Assembly: GCF_006715785.1 (NCBI RefSeq)
Contig: NZ_VFNX01000001.1
Coordinates: forward strand, 3,610,501 to 3,674,500
Direction of reading: 5' to 3'
DNA from: Streptomyces puniciscabiei
GTDB lineage: Bacteria; Actinomycetota; Actinomycetes; Streptomycetales; Streptomycetaceae
Length of the DNA stretch: 64,000 bases
The notes under the pieces are model-generated. The model was not told the DNA's origin. It searched no databases and was given only the letters and a program-made list of their open reading frames with translations. A program made the translations under genes and the position numbers. Shown here in pieces: positions 8,937-17,096 of this stretch (positions are counted from its first letter, which is position 1; the number at the start of each line of letters is the position of its first letter).

Positions 8937-10124
8937 TTACCGGCTGGTGTGCAGGTGCCGGGCCACCGCCTTGGCGATCCTCCCGGCGTCGAGCGCCATC
9001 TCCCGGAACATCCCGCTGATCGGGTTGGTGTAGCCGGTGAAGAACAGGCCGGGCGCCTGCGCGGGCGTACGGCCGCCGTGCACGACGGGCTTCCCGCGCC
9101 CGTCCAGCACCCCGAGATGCCCGACCAGGCCCTCCAGCGCCCGCGTGTACCCGGTCGCCGCGATCACCGCGTCCGGCTCGATCCGGCTGCCGTCGGCGAG
9201 GATCACCTTCCCGTCCTCGAAGGACTCGACGGCGGCCACGACCTCCACCTTGTCCGCGCGCACCGCGTCGATCAGGCCGACGTCCTGGACCGGGATGGCG
9301 CCCTCCTTGACCCTGCTGTACATCCCGGTGTCCGGGCGCGGCAGTCCGTGGGCCGACAGGTCCGGCACGCCGAGCCGGGCCGCCGACCTGGCGAGCCGGT
9401 CCACCAGCCGTACCGGCAGCCGCCGTACCAGCACGCCCGAGTACTGCGCGGGCCAGCCGAGCGTCGTACGGCGCACGAGGTGCGGGACGGTGCGCACGGC
9501 CAGCCGCACCCGGGCCGCCCCGCCCTCCACCAGGTCCACGGCGATCTCGGCGCCGGTGTTGCCGACGCCGACGACCAGCACGTCCCGGCCTGCGTACGGC
9601 CCGGCGTTGCGGTAGGCGCCGGCGTGCAGGAACTCCCCGCCGTACTCCGTGAGGCCCGGCCAGTCGGGGATGCGCGGGGTGTGGTTGTAGCCGGTGGCGA
9701 CGACCACCGCGCTGCCGGTCAGCTCGCGCCCGCCGGAGGCGTGCAGCAGCCAGCCGCTGCCGTCCGCGGACCGCTCGACGCGGAAGACCTCCACGCCGGT
9801 GACGATCTCCAGCTCGTGGTGCTCGGCGTACCTCTCCAGGTAGCGCACCACGTCGTCGCGGGAGACCCAGCGCCCGAACTTCCGGGGGATCTTCAGGCCC
9901 GGCAGCGCGGACAGCCGCCGGGTGGTGTGCAGCCGGAGCCGGTCGTAGTGGCCGCGCCAGGAGGCGCCCACGTGGTCGGCCTTCTCCAGCACCACGGCCC
10001 GTATGCCCCGTGCCCGCAGCGCGTACGCGGCGGCCAGACCGCCCGGACCGGCGCCGATGACGTAGACCGGGCGGTCGGCGGGCGTGGCGGAGAGCTGCAC
10101 GGAAGCGGAACGGGAGTCGGTCAT
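8937..10124 (-). CDS. FAD-dependent NAD(P)-binding monooxygenase/oxidoreductase
   Basis: A 395-aa flavoprotein of the flavin-monooxygenase (YUCCA/FMO-like) group. The FAD Rossmann motif YVIGAGPGGLAAAY is at the N-terminus, VVVATGYNHTPRIPDWPG is the family ATG motif, and a second Rossmann motif VVGVGNTGAEIA binds NAD(P)H. The C-terminal DAVIAATGYTRAL is also typical. The canonical FxGxxxHxxxY motif is replaced around EFLHAGAYRN. I use the ATG at 10124; it lacks a clear Shine-Dalgarno and another ATG lies 18 nt upstream. It reads in the same direction as the synthetase operon but is separated from it by the operator pair. Confidence 0.87.
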   Translation of the reverse strand: MTDSRSASVQLSATPADRPVYVIGAGPGGLAAAYALRARGIRAVVLEKADHVGASWRGHYDRLRLHTTRRLSALPGLKIPRKFGRWVSRDDVVRYLERYAEHHELEIVTGVEVFRVERSADGSGWLLHASGGRELTGSAVVVATGYNHTPRIPDWPGLTEYGGEFLHAGAYRNAGPYAGRDVLVVGVGNTGAEIAVDLVEGGAARVRLAVRTVPHLVRRTTLGWPAQYSGVLVRRLPVRLVDRLARSAARLGVPDLSAHGLPRPDTGMYSRVKEGAIPVQDVGLIDAVRADKVEVVAAVESFEDGKVILADGSRIEPDAVIAATGYTRALEGLVGHLGVLDGRGKPVVHGGRTPAQAPGLFFTGYTNPISGMFREMALDAGRIAKAVARHLHTSR

Positions 10125-10476
10125 GCTCGGGAGCGTAATCACGCACCCGGTTGATGGGTCTCGGTCAAGACCGGAATTGGTTGCGGATTGATCACGGGTG
10201 TAGGAGGAGTGGGTGGGACCGGTGACGTAGGCCGCCTGGTTGTGGCGGTACGGCGATCGGTCCCACCCCGCGTGTCACGTGCGGGCCCTGTGCCCGGTCA
10301 CCTTCGCGATCCATGCGATGAAGTCGAGTAGAGGTGGTCGACCTCGTCGCGGAGGCCTCGGCGGGCTCCTGACCTTTCGTCGGCGAACGTATTTAGACGC
10401 CAACAAAATCGTCAACAATCTGTGTGCGGTGCTGGGGTGATTCAGGGCCTGCTCACAGGTGGGCTTCAGCGGGCAT
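10125..10476. other. Gene-poor gap with inverted repeat and AT-rich block
   Basis: No convincing gene. It contains an 11-bp perfect inverted repeat GGGTGGGACCG (10211-10221) / CGGTCCCACCC (10258-10268) and, unusually for this genome, an AT-rich stretch at about 10388-10429 with a GTCAACAAT motif that resembles GntR-type operators read on the minus strand. It may be the relic of a deleted regulator or promoter. The right end runs into regulon site 4. Confidence 0.4.
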
Positions 10477-10491
10477 CTGACGTACCGTCAG
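10477..10491. promoter_or_regulatory. Operator CTGACGTACCGTCAG (site 4)
   Basis: Perfect-armed inverted repeat ending 4 bp before the ATG of the DoxX-like gene. Flanks (ATC...GAT) extend the symmetry to ATCTGACG-N3-CGTCAGAT. The closeness to the start codon suggests a leaderless transcript whose core promoter is covered by the site. Confidence 0.72.
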
Positions 10492-10495
10492 ATAC

Positions 10496-10948
10496 ATGGA
10501 CTCCATATGGCTGGACGGCGCTCAGTGGCTGGCGGTGCTGCGGATCGGCCTCGGGCTGTGGTGGCTGGAGAGCTGGCGGCACAAGGACAAGAAGGCCTGG
10601 TTCGAGCGGGGCAGCGGCATCGCATGGGCGGCGGAGATCGCGGAGAAACACCGCTGGACGCCGGTACGGACCGGGTTCGAGGCATGGGTGAAGCCGCACC
10701 CGAAGCTGATGGCGTACGTAGTCGCCTACGCCGAACTCTCCCTGGGCCTCGGCCTGATCCTCGGCTTCCTGACCCCGGTCGCGCTGCTCGGCGGCCTGCT
10801 GCTGAACGCGATCTACTTCGTCCTCATGATCCACGACTGGGCGGAACAGGGCCAGAACTCGATGATGGCGCTGATCTCGCTCGTCGGGTTCTTCGGGATG
10901 GCATGGCAGACCTGGTCGATCGACGCATGGCTGGGGTGGTTCCGCTGA
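10496..10948 (+). CDS. DoxX-like small integral membrane protein
   Basis: A 150-aa membrane protein with about four hydrophobic segments (near residues 8-24, 72-92, 94-112 and 122-140). It has a DoxX/MauE-like layout, including SLGLGLILGFLTPVALLGG and HDWAEQGQN. The biochemical role of this family is poorly defined; members often accompany redox enzymes. The ATG at 10496 is fixed by the operator ending at 10491. The DUF35 gene overlaps its 3' end, so both belong to one operator-controlled operon. Confidence 0.82.
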   Translation: MDSIWLDGAQWLAVLRIGLGLWWLESWRHKDKKAWFERGSGIAWAAEIAEKHRWTPVRTGFEAWVKPHPKLMAYVVAYAELSLGLGLILGFLTPVALLGGLLLNAIYFVLMIHDWAEQGQNSMMALISLVGFFGMAWQTWSIDAWLGWFR

Positions 10949-11343
10949 CCACGGTGACGCGTTACGACCTCCCCGAGCCGGACGCCTTCACCCGCCCCTA
11001 CTGGGAGGCGGCCCGGCGCGGCCGGCTGCTGATCCGCCGCTGCGGGGCCTGCGGCCGGGCCCACCACTACCCGCGCGAGTTCTGCCCGCACTGCTGGAGC
11101 GAGGAGGTGACCTGGGAGGAGGCGAGCGGCCGCGCCGTGCTCTACACCTGGTCCACCGTCCACCGCAACGACCTGCCGCCCTTTGGCGAGCGCACGCCGT
11201 ACGTGGCCGCGGTGGTCGATCTGGCGGAGGGCCCGCGGATGATGACGCAGGTGGTGGGCTGCGCGGCGCAGGATCTGCGGGCCGGGCTGCCGCTGCGGGT
11301 GACGTTCGAGGAGGGGAAGCCGGTGTTCCGCCCGGAGGGCTGA
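10927..11343 (+). CDS. DUF35 zinc-ribbon/OB-fold acyl-CoA-binding protein
   Basis: About 138 aa. The rubredoxin-like zinc ribbon CGACGRAHHYPREFCPHC (residues about 39-56) is followed by an OB fold (GRAVLYTWSTVHRND, then YVAAVVDLAEGPRMM). DUF35 proteins bind acyl-CoA and partner thiolase-fold enzymes or hydratases, as in steroid side-chain aldolases. The start is uncertain: ATG 10927, GTG 10936 or GTG 10954 are in frame. All but the last overlap the DoxX-like gene, indicating coupling. No thiolase is adjacent; the closest possible partner is the thiolase-like protein at 14098, which has a related operator. Confidence 0.87.
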   Translation: MAGVVPLTTVTRYDLPEPDAFTRPYWEAARRGRLLIRRCGACGRAHHYPREFCPHCWSEEVTWEEASGRAVLYTWSTVHRNDLPPFGERTPYVAAVVDLAEGPRMMTQVVGCAAQDLRAGLPLRVTFEEGKPVFRPEG

Positions 11344-11389
11344 GCGTGCGGGGGAAAACCGGTGTCCCGTCCGGAGGTTCGCGCCGACC

Positions 11390-12268
11390 ATGGGCCGTAT
11401 GCGCCCCGACACCTGGTACCTCACCGAAGACCTGGACGAGTTCCTCTCCCGCGCCGGCGACTTCCTGCGCTCCCGCCCCGCCCTGCACACGGTCCCGCTG
11501 ACGGTGACGGACGCGCTGCGCCGCCGCGGGCTGCACCTCTACGGCGAACAGGACCCCCTCTTCGGCCTGCTGGAAGCGGGCGACGGCACGGTGCGGACGG
11601 TGCGGGCCGCCCTGCTCCACACCCCGCCCTTCCACCTCCACGTCACCGCGCTCACCCCGCAGGCGGCCGACGCCCTGGCGGTCCGGTGGGCGGAGCTGGG
11701 CCGCCCGCTCCCCGGGGTCTCCGGGCCGCGGGAGACGGCGGAGACCTTCGCGGCGGCCTGGCAGCGGCACACCGGCACGACGGTCGCCGTCGACAGACGG
11801 CAACGGCTCTACCGGCTGGGCGAGTTGACCGTACCCGCGCCCCGGCCGCAGGGGCGGGCGCGGATCGCCGGGCCGGCCGACCGGGATCTGCTGATCCGCT
11901 GGTTCGAGGAGTTCCAGGAGGTCACCGGCGGCGCCGGGCAGGAGGCGGGCAACTGGGCCGACGCCCGTATCTCCTACGGCGGCGTCACCCTCTGGGAATC
12001 CCGTGACGGCACCCCGCTCGCCATGGCAGGCGCCACCCCCGAGACGGCCGGCCAGGTCCGCATCGCCCCCGTCTACACCCCCGCCGACCTGCGTGGACGC
12101 GGCTACGCGGGTGCGGCCACCGCCGAGGTCAGCCGCGCCGCGCGCGACGCCGGGGCCACCGAGATCCTCCTCTTCGCCGACCTCGCCAACCCGACGAGCA
12201 ACGGGCTGTACCAGCGGATCGGATACCGGGCGGTGGCGGACTTCGCGGTGTGGCGGTTCGGGGACTGA
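11390..12268 (+). CDS. GNAT-family N-acetyltransferase
   Basis: A 292-aa protein whose C-terminal half (about 150-292) is a GNAT fold. The acetyl-CoA pyrophosphate loop is DLRGRGYAGA, preceded by QVRIAPVYTP and followed by FADLANPTSNGLYQRIGY, the normal closing motif. The N-terminal half is a less conserved extension with its own fold-like pattern. GGAGG lies about 14 nt before the ATG at 11390. The substrate is unknown; no operator or operon ties it to the catabolic genes. Confidence 0.85.
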   Translation: MGRMRPDTWYLTEDLDEFLSRAGDFLRSRPALHTVPLTVTDALRRRGLHLYGEQDPLFGLLEAGDGTVRTVRAALLHTPPFHLHVTALTPQAADALAVRWAELGRPLPGVSGPRETAETFAAAWQRHTGTTVAVDRRQRLYRLGELTVPAPRPQGRARIAGPADRDLLIRWFEEFQEVTGGAGQEAGNWADARISYGGVTLWESRDGTPLAMAGATPETAGQVRIAPVYTPADLRGRGYAGAATAEVSRAARDAGATEILLFADLANPTSNGLYQRIGYRAVADFAVWRFGD

Positions 12269-12310
12269 GCAGGCGGGGGCGGGTGCCCGGAGTCCGGGGC
12301 AGGCGCCCCG

Positions 12311-12976
12311 CTAAGGCCAGAGCAGCGTCTTGCTCCAGCCGAACTCCGTGCTCCGGTACTCCAACCGCACGTGCCGCCGCTCCGCGTCGCCCTGGAAGAA
12401 CTCCACCGTCTCCGGGCGGAGCCGGTACAGGGTCCAGGTGGGCGACGGCTCGGTCGGGTTCTCCCGGGCCCGCTCCCACGCGGCCTGGGACGCCCGCCGC
12501 AGCTCGTCCAGTGAGGACAGCTCCTCGCTCTGCCGCCCGGTGAGCGCCGCGGCCAGCGCCCCCGTCGAGCGGGCGTGCAGGTCGGCCTGGCTCTCCCGGG
12601 ACGGCGCCGCGGTCACCGTTCCGCGCACCCGGACCTGGCGGCCCAGCACGGGCCAGTAGAAGGCCAGGGCGGCGTGGGGGTGTGCGCTCAGGGCCCGGCC
12701 CTTGCGGCTCGTGGCGTGCGTGGCGAAGGACCAGCCGTCCACGTCGGCGCCGTGCAGCATCACGATCCGTACGTCCGGCCTGCCCTCCGCGTCCACCGTG
12801 GCCAGCGACATCGTGTGCGGCTCCGGCTGCCCGGCCGCCACCGCCTCCGCCAGCCAGCTGGTGAACAGGGGCAGCGGGGTCGGCGGGGCGGTGTCCGGCG
12901 CGAAGGGGCGCAGGTCCGTGACGTCCGGGTCCCATACCCGCAGCGACCTGAGAGTTGCCTGGAGATCCGTTTCCAT
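12311..12976 (-). CDS. Pyridoxamine 5'-phosphate oxidase-family protein
   Basis: A 221-aa FMN-binding split-barrel protein of the PdxH group. Hallmarks are MSLATVDAEGRPDVRIVMLHG, TSRKGRALSAHPHAALAFYW and the C-terminal RLRPETVEFFQG. PdxH oxidises pyridoxine or pyridoxamine phosphate to pyridoxal phosphate with oxygen. Usual PdxH C-terminal residues RLxP are present, but Streptomyces carry several PdxH-like paralogues, so I leave the symbol blank. The ATG at 12976 gives the family length. It is convergent with the acetyltransferase. Confidence 0.83.
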   Translation of the reverse strand: METDLQATLRSLRVWDPDVTDLRPFAPDTAPPTPLPLFTSWLAEAVAAGQPEPHTMSLATVDAEGRPDVRIVMLHGADVDGWSFATHATSRKGRALSAHPHAALAFYWPVLGRQVRVRGTVTAAPSRESQADLHARSTGALAAALTGRQSEELSSLDELRRASQAAWERARENPTEPSPTWTLYRLRPETVEFFQGDAERRHVRLEYRSTEFGWSKTLLWP

Positions 12977-13112
12977 GCCCCGAGTATCGCCACCGGCCCC
13001 GTCATCCGTTCGGCAGCCGTCCCGCGACGCACACGAGTGCCTCCGCGTGCGGGAACACCGCAAGCCGGGGACGCTCGGAGCCACGGGCTTCGGGAAATGA
13101 CGGTGAGGGGCG

Positions 13113-14087
13113 ATGATCGTAACGGTGGTGTCGATGCCCGAGATGACCATCACCCGTACGGACGTCTCGGGGGCGCGTGAGCGGCTGGCCGCCGAGTCCT
13201 TCCTGCTCGTCGACGTCGAGCTGCCGGAGGACGCGCCGGCGCCGCGGACGCCGATCGCCGGTCAGCTGGGCCTGCAGGACGAGGAACTGGACTGGTTCGG
13301 CAGGGAGGGTGAGGCCGCGCGGGCGGAGTTCCTGGGGGACCGGGCCGCCTTCGTCGTGCCGGTGGTGCACGGCGACGTGATCGCCCACCTCCACGTCGTG
13401 GTGACCGAGCGGTTCCTGGCCACCGTGCACCGGGGGCAGGCCGGACTGGCGCAGAGCCTCACCGCGGCGCTGCGGCACGAGCGGCCCGGCGACACCGTGG
13501 CCGTGCTCTTCCTCCTGCTCCAGGAGGCCCTGGACACCTTCCGCCGGGCGGCCGTGCAGGCCCTGCTGGAGTCCGAGGAGCTCGAGGACGACATGTTCGA
13601 GAACCGGCGCCCCGAGCAGGTCTACCGGCTGGCGCAGCTGCGGCGGCGCTCCGCGCTCCTGCACCACTCCCTGCGGCCCTACCTCCAGGCGATCGACGAG
13701 ATCCTCACCCGCCGGATGATGAGCCCCACCTTCCCCGAGGACCGGCAACGGCGTGCCCAGGGGTTCCAGACCGCCGGCAGGCTGGTGCTCGCCGACGTCG
13801 AGTCCCTGCAGGACGCCACCCGCCGGGCCTTCGCAAGTTACTCCTCGCTGGTGGCGGGCGAGCAGAACGGCGTGATCAACCGGCTGGCCATCGTGTCGGT
13901 GATCTTCCTGCCGCTGACGTTCATCACCGGGTTCTTCGGCATGAACTTCACGTTCCTGACGAACAGGCTGGAGACCAGGGACGAGTTCTGGCTGCTGGCC
14001 GTGGGACTGCAGGTGGTCGTCCTGCTCGGCTCCCTCTACGTCCTGCACCGCACCCGCGTCTGGCGCCGGCTGCTGGACGAGGACTGA
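13113..14087 (+). CDS. CorA-like magnesium/cobalt channel protein
   Basis: A 324-aa CorA-family protein. The large N-terminal cytoplasmic domain is followed by a long helix and two C-terminal membrane segments (about residues 262-282 and 295-315). The ion-selectivity signature GMN is present in FFGMNFTFLTN. Expected to sit in the cytoplasmic membrane as a pentamer passing divalent cations. GAGGGG lies just upstream of the ATG at 13113; the starts at residues 8 and 11 are alternatives. It converges with the thiolase at 14098 with only 10 nt between them. Confidence 0.9.
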   Translation: MIVTVVSMPEMTITRTDVSGARERLAAESFLLVDVELPEDAPAPRTPIAGQLGLQDEELDWFGREGEAARAEFLGDRAAFVVPVVHGDVIAHLHVVVTERFLATVHRGQAGLAQSLTAALRHERPGDTVAVLFLLLQEALDTFRRAAVQALLESEELEDDMFENRRPEQVYRLAQLRRRSALLHHSLRPYLQAIDEILTRRMMSPTFPEDRQRRAQGFQTAGRLVLADVESLQDATRRAFASYSSLVAGEQNGVINRLAIVSVIFLPLTFITGFFGMNFTFLTNRLETRDEFWLLAVGLQVVVLLGSLYVLHRTRVWRRLLDED

Positions 14088-14097
14088 ACCGGAGCCC

Positions 14098-15267
14098 TCA
14101 ACGGCCCAGCACCACCGTCCCCGACGAGCAGAACCAGCCGCCCGTCCCGGACGCCACCCCCAGCCCCGGCAGCCGCCCGTCCCGCGTCCGCACCTGCCGC
14201 TCCCCGGCCTCCCCGCGCAGTTGCCGCACCGCCTCCACCAGCAGGAACAGCCCCCGCATCCCGGGGTGCTGGGCCGAGAGCCCGCCCCCGTCGGTGTTCA
14301 CCGGCAACTCCCCGCCCCGCACCAGCAGCCGGCCCTTCTCCACGAACGCCCCGCCCTCGCCCTTCCCGCAGAACCCCAGGTCCTCCAGGGTCACCAGGGT
14401 CATGTAGGTGAAGGCGTCGTAGATCTCGGCGAAGTCCATCTCCTGGGGCCCCACCCCGGCCCGCTCGAAGGCCAGCCGCCCGCTCACGGCCGCCGGGGAC
14501 ACCGTGAAGTCCGGCCACTCGGACATCGCCGCGTGCGAGACGTGCTCGCCGGTGCCGAGGATCCAGACGGGGGCCGTACGGCAGTCCCGTACGTACTCCT
14601 CGGCCGCCAGCAGGACCGCCGCGCCGCCGTCCGAGCGCAGGCAGCAGTGCAGCTTGGTGAAGGGGTCGGCGATCACCGGGCCGGCCAGGACGTCGTCGAC
14701 GGTGATCGGGTCGCGGAACATCGCCTCCGGGTTGAGCGCCGCGTTGGCCCGGGCCTGGACCGCGACCTCGGCCAACTGCTCGATCGTCGTGCCGTGTTCG
14801 ATCATGTGGCGGCGCGCGGCCATCGCGTACTTGGCGATCAGGGTGTGACCGTAGGGGACTTCGAACTGCAGGGGCCCCCGGGCGCCGAAGGACAGGTCGC
14901 CGGTCCTGCGGCCCGCTCTGATGTCCGCGCGTGCCGTGGAGCCGTAGACGAGGAGGACGGCGTTCGCGTGGCCCGCCGCTATCGCGTCCGTCGCGTGTGC
15001 CGCCATGACCTCCCAGGTCGAGCCGCCGACCGAGGTGGAGTCCACCCAGGTGGGGCGCAGACCCAGGTACTCGGCGACCTCGACGGGTGCCAGGGTGCCG
15101 AGCCCGGCGGAGGCGAATCCGTCCACCACCTCACGGCCGAGACCCGCGTCCGCGAGGGCACGGCGGGCCGCCTGCGCGTGCAGGGCGTACGGCGTGGTGT
15201 CGGCCAGGCGTCCGCATGCGGAGAGGGCCACGCCGACGACGGCGACTTTCCGGGTGCCACGGCTCAT
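14098..15267 (-). CDS. Thiolase-fold acetyl-CoA acetyltransferase/lipid-transfer protein-like enzyme
   Basis: A 389-aa thiolase-superfamily protein resembling Ltp/SCP2-type thiolases. It keeps the fold landmarks (AEIYDAFTYMTLVTLEDLGFC; NTDGGGLSAQHPGMRG). However, where biosynthetic and degradative thiolases carry the acylated cysteine the sequence reads SVGGSTWEVMAAH. It may therefore act as an aldolase/lyase of the Ltp2 kind, or as a non-catalytic partner, rather than a thiolase; this is inference. The ATG at 15267 has AGGAG 7 nt upstream. It is divergent from the acyl-CoA dehydrogenase at 15343 with one shared operator between. Confidence 0.87.
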   Translation of the reverse strand: MSRGTRKVAVVGVALSACGRLADTTPYALHAQAARRALADAGLGREVVDGFASAGLGTLAPVEVAEYLGLRPTWVDSTSVGGSTWEVMAAHATDAIAAGHANAVLLVYGSTARADIRAGRRTGDLSFGARGPLQFEVPYGHTLIAKYAMAARRHMIEHGTTIEQLAEVAVQARANAALNPEAMFRDPITVDDVLAGPVIADPFTKLHCCLRSDGGAAVLLAAEEYVRDCRTAPVWILGTGEHVSHAAMSEWPDFTVSPAAVSGRLAFERAGVGPQEMDFAEIYDAFTYMTLVTLEDLGFCGKGEGGAFVEKGRLLVRGGELPVNTDGGGLSAQHPGMRGLFLLVEAVRQLRGEAGERQVRTRDGRLPGLGVASGTGGWFCSSGTVVLGR

Positions 15268-15311
15268 GCGAGGGCTCCTGCCTCTGTGCATCTCATTCCG
15301 GCCCCCCTAAT

Positions 15312-15326
15312 ATGACGCCCCGTCAG
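15312..15326. promoter_or_regulatory. Operator ATGACGCCCCGTCAG (site 5)
   Basis: Copy of the CTGAC-N5-GTCAG repeat with one arm mismatch (A for C at position 1), centred in the 75-bp divergent gap between the thiolase-like gene and the acyl-CoA dehydrogenase. One site could control both promoters. Confidence 0.65.
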
Positions 15327-15342
15327 ATAGGGAGGGAAGGCC

Positions 15343-16548
15343 ATGGACACCCGCCTCACCGCCGAGCAGGACGAGATCCGCCGCACCCTGCGTGAGCTGC
15401 TGCACAAGCGGTGCGGCTCGCCCGAGCTGCGGACCGCCGTCGACAGCCCGGCCGGACACGACCCCCTCCTGTGGTCGGCCCTCGCCGACCAGCTCGGCCT
15501 GCCGGGACTCGCCCTGCCCGAGCGGTACGGCGGTGTCGGCTGCTCGGTCACCGAACTGGCCCTCGCCTGCGAGGAGACCGGCCGGGCGCTGGCGCCCTCC
15601 CCGCTGCTCGCCACCTCCGTCCTCGCCGCCCCGCTGATCCTCGCCCTCGGCACCGAGGCCCAGCGCGCCGACCTGCTGCCCCGCCTGGCCGCCGGCACGC
15701 TCACCGCCGCCCTCGCCGTCCCCGGCCCGGCGCTGACCAAGGCCCTCGCCCTGACCTGCGACAACGGCACCTTCACCGCCGGCGGTGGACGGGCCGGAGG
15801 CGTCCAGGCACGGTGCACGGACGGCGACTGGCGGCTGTACGGGCAGGTCGACCAGGTGCTCGACGGACACAGCGCGGGGCTGCTGCTCGTCGCCGCGCAC
15901 ACCGGGGGCTTCGCACGGTCCCGGACCCTGCTGTTCCTGGTGGCGGGGGACGCGCCCGGTGTCGTACGGGCCCGGCAGACCGCCCTCGACGCCACCCGGG
16001 CGCAGGGGCGCGTCCAACTGCGCGATGCGCGGGCCGAGTTGCTCGGGGAGGAGGACGCGGAGGTGCTGCCCGCCCTCGCCGCCCTGGGGGACCAGGTCGC
16101 CGCCGTGCTCGCATGTGAGGCCGTCGGGGCGGCGGAACGGGTGCTGGAGCGGACCGTGGAGTACGTCGGGCAGCGCGAGCAGTTCGGGCGGCCGGTGGGC
16201 TCCTTCCAGGCGGTGAAGCATCGGCTGGCCGACGTGTATGTGGGGGTGCAGGCGGCTCGGTCCGCAGCGTGGTACGCAGCGTGGGCCGCCGCCTCGGCTT
16301 CGCCGTCGGCGGCCGGCGGCTTGTGCTCCGGCGGGCTTGCGCTCGCCCAGGCGCTGGAGGCCTTGCGGGGGGCCGCCGGTGAGGGGATCCAGTTGCACGG
16401 GGGGATCGGGTTCACCTGGGAGCACGACGCCCAGCTGTACTTCAAGCGGGCCGCCGGGGACGAGCTGCTGTTCGGGCCGGTGCACCGGCTGCGGGACCGG
16501 GCCGCCGAGGTCGCCGGGCTCTTCACGGGTGGGGCGGTGACGGTGTGA
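15343..16548 (+). CDS. Acyl-CoA dehydrogenase
   Basis: A 401-aa FAD enzyme oxidising acyl-CoA. The N-terminal helical domain contains LGLPGLALPERYGGVG; the C-terminal domain has QREQFGRPVGSFQAVKHRLAD and closes with GEGIQLHGGIGFTWEHDAQLYFKRA. The middle domain is divergent, as in the paired FadE-like dehydrogenases of steroid degradation that work as heterotetramers; a partner could be the truncated enzyme at the left edge. GGGAGGGAAGG precedes the ATG. Its stop overlaps the GTG of the next gene. Confidence 0.9.
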   Translation: MDTRLTAEQDEIRRTLRELLHKRCGSPELRTAVDSPAGHDPLLWSALADQLGLPGLALPERYGGVGCSVTELALACEETGRALAPSPLLATSVLAAPLILALGTEAQRADLLPRLAAGTLTAALAVPGPALTKALALTCDNGTFTAGGGRAGGVQARCTDGDWRLYGQVDQVLDGHSAGLLLVAAHTGGFARSRTLLFLVAGDAPGVVRARQTALDATRAQGRVQLRDARAELLGEEDAEVLPALAALGDQVAAVLACEAVGAAERVLERTVEYVGQREQFGRPVGSFQAVKHRLADVYVGVQAARSAAWYAAWAAASASPSAAGGLCSGGLALAQALEALRGAAGEGIQLHGGIGFTWEHDAQLYFKRAAGDELLFGPVHRLRDRAAEVAGLFTGGAVTV

Positions 16549-17018
16549 TCGGCGTCCGGATGGTGCAGAAGGTGTCCTCGACGCGCGGGTTCGCGAAGGT
16601 CGCGCCCCATGTGATCCCGGCCCTCGACCGGGCGGTCCACCGGCTCACCGGGGGACGGTACCTGCTCAGCACGCAGATGCTGCCCGGCCTGATCCTCACC
16701 TCCACCGGCGCCCGCACCGGCCTGCCCCGCCGCACCCCGCTGGCCTGCATGCCGGAGGAGCACGGCAAGACCTGGCTGCTGGTGGGCTCCAACTTCGGGC
16801 GGCCCGGGCATCCCGCCTGGAGCCACAACCTACTGGCCCATCCGGAGGCTTCGATCAGCTGGAAGGGCCGCGACATCCCGGTCACGGCTCAACTGCTGGA
16901 GGCGGAGGAGCGGGCGGCCGCGTGGACCGCACTCCTGGAGTTCTGGCCACCGTACGCCACCTACCAGGCCCGGGTGACGAGGCAAATCCGCCTGTTCCGG
17001 ATCACTGCGACACCCTAA
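16545..17018 (+). CDS. DUF385 / deazaflavin-dependent nitroreductase-family protein
   Basis: A 157-aa member of the Ddn-like split-barrel family that uses reduced F420 to reduce quinones or nitro groups. Signature segments are LTSTGARTGLPRRTPL and WLLVGSNFGRPGHPAWSHNLLAHPEA. The GTG at 16545 overlaps the acyl-CoA dehydrogenase stop in GTGA, so it is translated with it and shares its operator. F420 dependence is a family inference, supported by the FO synthase gene in the same window. Confidence 0.86.
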   Translation: MIGVRMVQKVSSTRGFAKVAPHVIPALDRAVHRLTGGRYLLSTQMLPGLILTSTGARTGLPRRTPLACMPEEHGKTWLLVGSNFGRPGHPAWSHNLLAHPEASISWKGRDIPVTAQLLEAEERAAAWTALLEFWPPYATYQARVTRQIRLFRITATP

Positions 17019-17070
17019 GGGGCGCGGGGAACTGCGCGACCAGCCACAACGCACCCGCAGACGCCCGACG
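17017..17070. repeat. Dispersed Streptomyces intergenic repeat-like sequence
   Basis: The stretch starting GGGGCGCGGGGAACTGCGCG right after the DUF385 stop closely resembles a sequence I recall as very common between genes in Streptomyces. It fills most of the gap to the LysE-like gene. The assignment rests on memory of that repeat, not on a second copy in this window. Confidence 0.45.
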
Positions 17071-17096
17071 GTATCCAGCGGCCACCCCCTACTGCG

